From NCBI GenBank assembly GCA_030042885.1, contig JASHYW010000201.1:1-5377 (forward strand): 5,377 nt of DNA. The letters run 5' to 3'. The position numbers were made by a program, and so were the translations under genes. This DNA comes from Streptosporangiaceae bacterium. Lineage in GTDB: Bacteria > Actinomycetota > Actinomycetes > Streptosporangiales > Streptosporangiaceae. Below are positions 1 through 4,338 of this stretch, in pieces. Within the stretch, counting starts at the first letter, position 1. The number at the start of each line of letters is the position of its first letter. Under the pieces are notes generated by a model that had not been told where the DNA came from, made no database searches, and was given only the letters and a program-made list of their open reading frames with translations.

Positions 1-564
1 ATCATGAGCCTGTGGTTCTTCGGCTGGGTGGGGACGCTGTTCCTGTCCTCGACACGGGTCATCTTCGCCGCCGCCTTCGACCGGGTGCTCCCGGACGCGG
101 CGGCCCAGGTGTCGGAGAAGCGCCGGGTACCGATGGCCTCGCTGGTGCTCATGCTGCTGCCCGCGGTGGGGCTGGGCGCGCTGTACGCGTACAACACCAC
201 GTTCGCGGGCTACACCCTGGACGCCACGCTGGTCATCGCGGTGACCTACCTGTTCAGCGCGATCGCGGTGGTCATCCTGCCGCTGCGCAAGCCGGACTTG
301 TGGTACGCCTCGCCGGCCAGCAAGGTCAAGGTGCTGGGCGTGCCGGTCGTGCCGGCGGCCGGGGTGGTCACGATCGCGCTGCTCGTGTTCAACCTCTACG
401 AGTGGCTGTCGAACAGCACGTACGGCGTCAACCACAAGGGCTCGCTCGTCTACATGGGCGCGATGTACGTGCTGGCCCTCGTCATCTACGGCGGCGCCCG
501 CATCATCCGCAATCGCCAGGGCATCGACCTCGGCCTGATCAACAAGGAAATCCCGGTCGAGTAA
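1..564 (+). CDS. APC-family amino acid/polyamine permease, C-terminal part (5' end outside window)
   Basis: This is the C-terminal ~187 residues of an integral membrane permease, probably a proton- or exchange-driven amino acid or amine transporter of the APC superfamily. The reading frame is open from base 1, so the ATG at 4 is very probably internal and the gene begins upstream. The opening part has the APC pattern of a helix ending in SSTRVIFAAAFDRVLP, a family signature (an S-R pair, then a short amphipathic stretch and a D/R-x-LP turn). It is followed by a charged cytoplasmic loop with KRRVP. Four further hydrophobic segments are visible, at about residues 45-63, 73-93, 113-132 and 149-164, which fits the last helices of a 12-TM protein. 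The C-terminus is short and charged (RNRQGIDLGLINKEIPVE). The substrate cannot be read from this fragment. A hairpin follows 18 bp after the stop. Family assignment is fairly sure; specificity is unknown. Confidence 0.82.
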   Translation: MMSLWFFGWVGTLFLSSTRVIFAAAFDRVLPDAAAQVSEKRRVPMASLVLMLLPAVGLGALYAYNTTFAGYTLDATLVIAVTYLFSAIAVVILPLRKPDLWYASPASKVKVLGVPVVPAAGVVTIALLVFNLYEWLSNSTYGVNHKGSLVYMGAMYVLALVIYGGARIIRNRQGIDLGLINKEIPVE

Positions 565-578
565 AAGCCTGCCGAACG

Positions 579-609
579 TTGTCGTGGGCCGCTACCCCTG
601 CCATAGCGT
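579..609 (+). promoter_or_regulatory. possible promoter for the dehydrogenase gene (TTGTCG ... TAGCGT)
   Basis: TTGTCG at 579-584 and TAGCGT at 604-609 resemble actinobacterial housekeeping -35 (TTGAC) and -10 (TAGnnT) hexamers. They are 19 nt apart, slightly longer than ideal. Transcription would start around 615-617, giving a ~30-nt leader before the GTG at 646. The -10 lies in the loop of the inverted repeat at 583-624, so a protein binding the two arms could control it. This is a pattern match only. Confidence 0.25.
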
Positions 610-624
610 GGGTAACGGCCCACG
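583..624 (+). terminator. strong stem-loop after the permease gene; terminator or operator
   Basis: The arms 583-597 (CGTGGGCCGCTACCC) and 610-624 (GGGTAACGGCCCACG) pair over 15 positions with one C/A mismatch (592/615) around a 12-nt loop. One more T-A pair (582/625) extends the stem. The sequence just after is ATCTTT, only a weak T-run. It sits between the permease stop (564) and the dehydrogenase ribosome binding site (636-639). An intrinsic terminator for the permease fits best. A two-armed operator around a promoter is the alternative. Confidence 0.5.
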
Positions 625-635
625 ATCTTTGGATG

Positions 636-639
636 GGAG
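636..639 (+). promoter_or_regulatory. ribosome binding site deciding the GTG start at 646
   Basis: GGAG at 636-639, within GATGGGAG, is 6 nt before GTG 646. It directly abuts the TTG at 640, leaving no spacer for that codon. The GTG is therefore the better start, although the TTG lies in the same frame two codons upstream. Confidence 0.7.
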
Positions 640-645
640 TTGTGC

Positions 646-1626
646 GTGAGCGAGCAGGGTGGGCGCGCGTTCCTGGTTACCGGGGCTAACACCGGAATCG
701 GGCGCGCGACGGCGGAGGCGCTGGCCGAGCGGGGCGGGCGGGTTTTTGTCGCGTCGCGGTCCGCGGCCAAGGGGGAGGCGGCGGTCGGGGCGATCAGGGC
801 CGCCACGGGGAACGATTCGGTGTTCTTCCTGGCGCTGGACCTGGCGGACCTGGAGTCGGTGCGGGCATGCGCGGCGGCGTTCCTGGCCCGTGGGGAGCCG
901 TTGCACGTGCTGATCAACAACGCCGGGGTGGGCGGAGCGCACGGCCTGACCAGGCAGGGGTTCGAGATGGCGTTCGGGGTCAACTACCTCGGGCACTTCG
1001 CCTTGACGCAGTTGTTGCTTGAGCGGCTGACCGGCAGCGCGCCGGCCCGGATCGTGAACGTGTCCAGCGACGCCCACTACGACGCCAAGGGCATCGACTT
1101 CGAGGCGCTGCGCCGGCCCGCGCGCAACATCACCGCGCTGCACGAGTACGCGGTGTCCAAGCTGTGCAGCGTGCTGTTCACCCAGGAACTGGCCCGTCGC
1201 CTGGCGGGTACCGGGGTCACGTCGTACGCGCTGCACCCGGGCGTGGTGGCCTCGGACATCTGGCGGCGGGTGCCGTGGCCGGTGCGGCCGCTGGTCAAGC
1301 GGCGCATGCTCTCGGTGACCGACGGCGCCGCGACGTCGCTGGCCTGCGCCACCTCACCGGACGTGGCGCAGGCCAGCGGCCGGTTCTACGACAAGTGTGC
1401 CGAGCGCGAGCCGAGCCCGGTCGCCACGCCCGAGCTGGCCGCGGAGCTGTGGCGGCGCAGCGAGGAGTGGACCGCTCCGTATCTGGCCGGCGACCAGACC
1501 GGCGCCGCATTATCCAGGCTCCGGCCGCGAGTACGGGCCTTCGGGCCCGTGCGAGCGGCTTCTTGGGGTCGGTTCGGGGCTACGGCGAGAACCACTGCGG
1601 GAAGCCTGGATAATGCGAACCTCTGA
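646..1626 (+). CDS. short-chain dehydrogenase/reductase, retinol-dehydrogenase-like
   Basis: This predicted NAD(P)-dependent oxidoreductase of 326 residues has a classical Rossmann-fold SDR layout. The cofactor-binding glycine motif TGANTGIG is at residues 12-19, and an acidic DLADL (residues 65-69) follows the third strand. NNAG is at 91-94. The catalytic serine lies in VNVSSDAH (138-144), and the YxxxK pair is Y168/K172. Segments such as GFEMAFGVNYLGHF, LHPGVV and the D-x-W after it closely resemble the RDH11-14/WWOX-like group, whose known members reduce or oxidise retinoids, steroids or other lipophilic carbonyls. The true substrate here is unknown. The family-like sequence ends near residue 280 (LWRRSEEWTAPYL). 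Residues 288-326 come from an inverted-repeat-bounded segment with a rare TTA codon (L289) and other uncommon codons (GTA, CGA, TCT, AGA). The tail looks acquired and is probably dispensable. The gene lies 82 bp after the permease stop and 75 bp before ligC. No functional tie to either is apparent. Confidence 0.88.
   Translation: MSEQGGRAFLVTGANTGIGRATAEALAERGGRVFVASRSAAKGEAAVGAIRAATGNDSVFFLALDLADLESVRACAAAFLARGEPLHVLINNAGVGGAHGLTRQGFEMAFGVNYLGHFALTQLLLERLTGSAPARIVNVSSDAHYDAKGIDFEALRRPARNITALHEYAVSKLCSVLFTQELARRLAGTGVTSYALHPGVVASDIWRRVPWPVRPLVKRRMLSVTDGAATSLACATSPDVAQASGRFYDKCAEREPSPVATPELAAELWRRSEEWTAPYLAGDQTGAALSRLRPRVRAFGPVRAASWGRFGATARTTAGSLDNANL
1506..1617. repeat. 112-bp segment bounded by perfect 15-bp inverted repeats (MITE-like or hairpin element)
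   Basis: The left end CGCATTATCCAGGCT (1506-1520) is the exact reverse complement of the right end AGCCTGGATAATGCG (1603-1617). The 82 bp between them is too short to encode a transposase. It contains a smaller 7-bp hairpin with a TTCG loop (1533-1550). I see no convincing target-site duplication outside the repeats. The segment covers the last codons of the dehydrogenase gene, and its codon use differs from the gene body. A non-autonomous mobile element (MITE), a REP/BIME-like repeat, or a large terminator-like cruciform are all possible. The repeat itself is certain; its nature is not. Confidence 0.6.
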
Positions 1627-1701
1627 ATAAGCAGAGCATGATCGTCGTCGGCAGCGGGCACGTACACCATCTACCGACATGATCGCGGAAGCTGGGGGGC
1701 C

Positions 1702-2808
1702 ATGGATCTTCCCGTCAACCCGCCGGTCGCGCCGATGCTGGCCAAGCCGGTGGACGCCATCCCGAGCGGGGACTACGTGTTCGAGCCGAAGTGGGACGGC
1801 TTCCGGTCGATCGTGTTCCGCGACGGCGATGAGATCGAGATCGGCAGCCGGAACGAACGCCCGATGACCAGGTACTTTCCCGAGCTGGTGGCCGCGATCC
1901 GGACCTGGCTGCCGGAACGCTGCGTGATCGACGGGGAGATCGTGGTCCCGGACGCGGCAGGCCGGCGGCTGGACTTCGAGGCGCTGCAGCTGCGGATCCA
2001 CCCCGCGGCCAGCCGGGTCGAGCTGCTCTCGACGCAGACGCCGGGACACTTCATCGCGTTCGACCTGCTCGCGCTCGGGGATGCCGACTACATGGAACGG
2101 CCGTTCGTCGAGCGCCGGGCCGCGCTCGAGGGCGTCCTGGCCACGGCGCGCTCCCCCATCCACCTGACCCCGACGACCACCGACCGGGAGGTGGCCGCCG
2201 GCTGGTTCAGCCAGTTCGAGGGCGCGGGCCTGGACGGGCTGATCGCCAAGCCGGCCGACGGGATCTACGAGCCGGACCGGCGGGTGATGCTGAAGGTCAA
2301 GCACGAGCGCACCGCGGACTGCGTGGTGGCCGGCTACCGGATCCACAAGAGCAGCAAGGTCCGCATCGGGTCCCTGCTGCTCGGCCTGTACAGAGACGAC
2401 GGGAAGCTGGCCAGCGTCGGCGTGGTCGGCGCGTTCCCGATGGAGAAACGGGCCGAGCTGTTCACCGAGCTGCAGCCGCTGGTCACCACGTTCGACCAGC
2501 ACCCGTGGAACTGGGCCGCGCACGAGGCCGGCCAGCGCACCCCGCGGGCGGCCATGGCCAGCCGGTGGAACGCGGACAAGGACCTGTCGTTCATCCCGCT
2601 GCGCCCGGAGCGCGTCCTCGAGGTCCGCTATGACCACATGGAGGGCCCGCGCTTCCGGCACACCGCGCAGTTCGTCCGGTGGCGACCAGACCGTGAGCCG
2701 CGCTCGTGCACCTACGCCCAGCTGGAGGAGCCGGTCGGCTTCGACCTGGGCGAGATCATGCGGGGCCAGCCGTCAGGGGGCCAGTCGTCAGGGGCAGAGC
2801 ATGGCTGA
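1702..2808 (+). CDS. ligC: ATP-dependent DNA ligase, LigC type
   Basis: This 368-residue ATP-dependent DNA ligase would seal nicks in DNA through a covalent lysyl-AMP intermediate. Nucleotidyltransferase motifs appear in order. Motif I is EPKWDGFR, with the adenylated lysine K30. Motif Ia is GSRN (48-51), and motif III is VIDGEIVV (75-82). Motif IIIa is around HFIAFDLLAL (116-125). Motif IV is GLDGLIAKP (176-184), and motif V is MLKVKHERTADCVV (K198, K200). An OB-fold domain follows (about 205-345), ending in the motif VI region RFRHTAQFVRWRPDR. The N-terminus MDLPVNPPVAPMLAK and the length match stand-alone LigC proteins (M. tuberculosis LigC, Rv3731, is about this size) rather than the three-domain LigD. 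The ATG at 1702 is chosen because it opens that conserved N-terminus. A GGGGGG tract lies close before it, and GGAAG (1687-1691) may also serve as the binding site. The last ~14 residues are a low-complexity tail (GQPSGGQSSGAEHG) encoded by a 15-nt tandem duplication. The stop overlaps the next gene by 8 bp, indicating translational coupling. Confidence 0.93.
   Translation: MDLPVNPPVAPMLAKPVDAIPSGDYVFEPKWDGFRSIVFRDGDEIEIGSRNERPMTRYFPELVAAIRTWLPERCVIDGEIVVPDAAGRRLDFEALQLRIHPAASRVELLSTQTPGHFIAFDLLALGDADYMERPFVERRAALEGVLATARSPIHLTPTTTDREVAAGWFSQFEGAGLDGLIAKPADGIYEPDRRVMLKVKHERTADCVVAGYRIHKSSKVRIGSLLLGLYRDDGKLASVGVVGAFPMEKRAELFTELQPLVTTFDQHPWNWAAHEAGQRTPRAAMASRWNADKDLSFIPLRPERVLEVRYDHMEGPRFRHTAQFVRWRPDREPRSCTYAQLEEPVGFDLGEIMRGQPSGGQSSGAEHG
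2763..2792 (+). repeat. two-copy 15-nt tandem repeat at the ligC/Prim-PolC junction
   Basis: The units 2763-2777 (GGGCCAGCCGTCAGG) and 2778-2792 (GGGCCAGTCGTCAGG) differ at one base. They encode GQPSG and GQSSG in the tail of LigC. Being a multiple of three, the duplication keeps the frame. The second copy supplies the G-rich stretch that acts as ribosome binding site for the next gene. Confidence 0.85.
2790..2794 (+). promoter_or_regulatory. ribosome binding site for the Prim-PolC gene
   Basis: AGGGG at 2790-2794 is 6 nt before the ATG at 2801 and lies inside the ligC coding sequence. It selects ATG 2801, which gives the conserved-looking N-terminus MAEPKMVLELAGREV. The frame is open further upstream, from about 2630, but that part is just ligC read in another frame. 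Confidence 0.65.
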
Positions 2809-4114
2809 ACCGAAGATGGTCTTGGAGCTCGCCGGGCGCGAGGTCGCGATCAGCAACCCGAGCAAGGTGTTCTTCCCGCGGACCGGGCACACCAAGCTGG
2901 ACATGGTGCGTTACTACCTGGCCGTGGCTGATGGGGCACTCGGCGGGGTGGGGGGCCGGCCGATGGCGCTCAAACGCTTCGTGAACGGCGCGGAGAGCGA
3001 GCCGTTCTTCCAGAAGCGGGCCCCGGAGAGACGCCCGGACTGGATCGAGACCGTCGAGCTGCGCTTTCCCTCCGGCCGCACCGCCGACGAGGTGGTGGTC
3101 ACCGACGAGGCCGCGCTGGCCTGGGTGATCAACCTCGGCTGCATCGACCTGAACCCGCACCCGGTGCGCGCCGCCGACCTGGATCATCCGGACGAGCTGC
3201 GGGTCGACCTGGATCCGGTGCCGGGCGTGGAATGGCCGCAGATCAGGGACGTGGCCATGGTGGCCAGGGACGTGCTGGCCGATTACGGGCTGACCGGCTG
3301 GCCCAAGACGTCCGGGTCGCGCGGCATGCACATCTACGCGCGGATCGCGCCCCGCTGGTCGTTCGGCGAGGTGCGGCAGGCGGCGGTCGCGGTGGCGCGC
3401 GAGATCGAGCGGCGGGCGCCCGAGCTGGCCACGTCCAAGTGGTGGAAGGAAGAGCGACACGGCGTCTTCATCGACTACAACCAGAACGCCAAGGACCGCA
3501 CGGTGGCGTCCGCGTACTCCATCCGCCCCGTCGCCGACGTCCGGGTCTCGGCCCCGCTGACCTGGGACGAGGTGCCGTCGTGCGATCCGGCCGAGTTCAC
3601 CATCGAGACCGTCCCGGCGCGGCTGGCGGCCGGTGGCGATCCGTGGGCGGACATGGACGAGGCGGCCGGGTCCCTGGACGGGCTACTCGAGCTGACGGCC
3701 AGGGACCAGGCGGCGGGCCTGCCCGACGCGCCGTGGCCGCCGCACTACGAGAAGCAGGCCGGGGAGGCGCCCCGGGTCCAGCCGTCCAAACGCCGCGCCG
3801 GTGTCGCCCCTCCCCCGGCGCCGGGCAAGAGCGCCGGGCCCACCGGAAGGCGGCGCAGCACGATGCCGCTGATCGAGATCGCCCGGGCGGAGACCAAGGA
3901 CGAGGCACTGGCGGGCCTGGACCGCTGGAAGGCACGGCACCCGTTGGTCTGGCCGCGGCTCGAGCCCGCCGATGTCCTGGTCGACTCGATGCGCGGCCGG
4001 AGCTCGAGCTGGTACCGGATCCGGGTCAACCTCCGGCACGTGCCCGAGGCCGAGCGCCCGCCGCAGGAACCGCTGGACGTCGACTACGACCCCTGGGCCG
4101 GCTTCCGGCCCTAG
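2801..4114 (+). CDS. LigD-type primase-polymerase (Prim-PolC) with extra C-terminal domain
   Basis: This 437-residue archaeo-eukaryotic-primase-type polymerase is related to the polymerase domain of LigD. The N-terminal part has ISNPSKVFFP (17-26), typical of the family. The metal-binding motif is RVDLDP with D136 and D138. The nucleotide-binding motif is TSGSRGMHIYA (170-180, H177), and the third acidic residue is D225 in VFIDYNQN. The family core ends near residue 325. In mycobacteria the homologous Prim-PolC (beside LigC) fills short gaps in DNA, favouring ribonucleotides, and LigC then seals them; this is known biology of the family, not shown here. After a Pro/Lys/Arg-rich linker (about 326-352) comes an additional compact segment (353-437: MPLIEIARAETKDEALAGL then WKARHPLVWP, SSSWYRIRVNLRHVP and a DYDPW end). 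The mycobacterial protein, near 346 residues, should lack it. I recognise this tail as recurring in actinobacterial homologues, from memory only, and know no function for it. The 8-bp overlap with ligC indicates one operon. Confidence 0.92.
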   Translation: MAEPKMVLELAGREVAISNPSKVFFPRTGHTKLDMVRYYLAVADGALGGVGGRPMALKRFVNGAESEPFFQKRAPERRPDWIETVELRFPSGRTADEVVVTDEAALAWVINLGCIDLNPHPVRAADLDHPDELRVDLDPVPGVEWPQIRDVAMVARDVLADYGLTGWPKTSGSRGMHIYARIAPRWSFGEVRQAAVAVAREIERRAPELATSKWWKEERHGVFIDYNQNAKDRTVASAYSIRPVADVRVSAPLTWDEVPSCDPAEFTIETVPARLAAGGDPWADMDEAAGSLDGLLELTARDQAAGLPDAPWPPHYEKQAGEAPRVQPSKRRAGVAPPPAPGKSAGPTGRRRSTMPLIEIARAETKDEALAGLDRWKARHPLVWPRLEPADVLVDSMRGRSSSWYRIRVNLRHVPEAERPPQEPLDVDYDPWAGFRP

Positions 4115-4139
4115 CCGCCCCTCAGCCGCGTGCACCGTA

Positions 4140-4210
4140 GCTTCTGCGGGGAGGATTCGGGTTTATGGGATGATTTGAGGGATCATAGTGCACCGGATCC
4201 TCCCCGAAGC
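4140..4210. repeat. long imperfect inverted repeat downstream of the Prim-PolC gene
   Basis: GGGGAGGATTCGG (4148-4160) pairs with CCGGATCCTCCCC (4193-4205) over 13 positions, with a single T/G (a wobble pair in RNA). After a 3-nt bulge (4145-4147), GCTTC (4140-4144) pairs with GAAGC (4206-4210), giving an 18-bp stem. The 32-nt loop holds a small nested stem, ATGAT (4170-4174) with ATCAT (4182-4186). It begins 25 bp after the polymerase stop, so it could end transcription of the ligC operon. No T-run follows, so Rho-independent termination of the textbook kind is not shown. Confidence 0.6.
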
Positions 4211-4222
4211 CCGGATCCTCCC
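4193..4222. repeat. direct repeat CCGGATCCTCCC, two copies 18 nt apart
   Basis: The 12-mer CCGGATCCTCCC occurs at 4193-4204 and 4211-4222. The first copy is part of the right arm of the large hairpin. A related sequence in reverse orientation forms the left arm. GGATAAT follows directly after the second copy, at 4223-4229. Confidence 0.7.
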
Positions 4223-4284
4223 GGATAATCCAGGGCTGGACGCACCAGGGGACACACAGACACCACGGCGCGTGCCTGGAGGGG

Positions 4285-4338
4285 TAGAAGGGTCTATAAG
4301 GGTAGGAGGGTCTGTGGGGGCAAGAGGGTCCGCGGGCT
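4285..4338 (+). repeat. three imperfect 18-nt tandem repeats spanning the transporter start
   Basis: The units are 4285-4302, 4303-4320 and 4321-4338, with an approximate consensus TAGRAGGGTCTRTRRGGG. Units 1 and 2 share 14 of 18 bases, and units 2 and 3 share 12 of 18. The invariant core is GGGTC. The ribosome binding site and GTG start of the EamA-family gene fall in unit 2. Each unit contains a purine-rich Shine-Dalgarno-like stretch, so the array may have multiplied or drifted that site. Confidence 0.65.
4304..4310 (+). promoter_or_regulatory. ribosome binding site deciding the GTG start at 4314
   Basis: AGGAGGG at 4304-4310 is the best Shine-Dalgarno match in the window, with GGAGG ending 4 nt before GTG 4314. 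Other in-frame candidates (GTG 4188, GTG 4272, TTG 4338, TTG 4374) have poorer or badly spaced sites. TTG 4374 follows GGGAGG (4367-4372) by only one nucleotide. Confidence 0.6.

Noticed and set aside
640..645. TTG at 640 as start of the dehydrogenase
   Set aside because: The GGAG at 636-639 touches it, leaving no spacer. GTG 646 has a 6-nt spacing.
12..689. Plus-strand frame across the permease gene and into the dehydrogenase
   Set aside because: It is a shadow of the permease in a second frame, with Arg/Gly/Ala/His-rich translation. The permease frame has proper helices and a family signature.
1621..1636. CTCTG...CAGAG mini hairpin over the dehydrogenase stop codon
   Set aside because: The stem is only five base pairs with no T-run, too weak to call a terminator by itself.
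1637..1685. Direct repeat CATGATCG at 1637-1644 and 1678-1685 before ligC
   Set aside because: It is eight bases only, 41 bp apart, with no palindrome or promoter context. It could be a regulator site but there is nothing else to support it.
1510..2661. Long open frame (383 codons) on the minus strand opposite ligC
   Set aside because: It lies antisense to a well-recognised ligase and its translation is low-complexity, rich in R, G, D, V and H. High-GC codon bias commonly opens such frames.
2630..2800. Start of the polymerase gene upstream of 2801
   Set aside because: The upstream in-frame translation is ligC read in another frame. ATG 2801 has a well-placed ribosome binding site and opens the family-like N-terminus.
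3232..4140. Plus-strand frame overlapping the Prim-PolC gene
   Set aside because: It is an out-of-frame shadow of the polymerase, with Arg/Gly/Ala-rich low-complexity translation and no motifs.
4193..4338. CRISPR-like array from the repeats before the transporter
   Set aside because: The repeats are short, contiguous or imperfect tandems with no unique spacers of constant length, and no cas gene is present.
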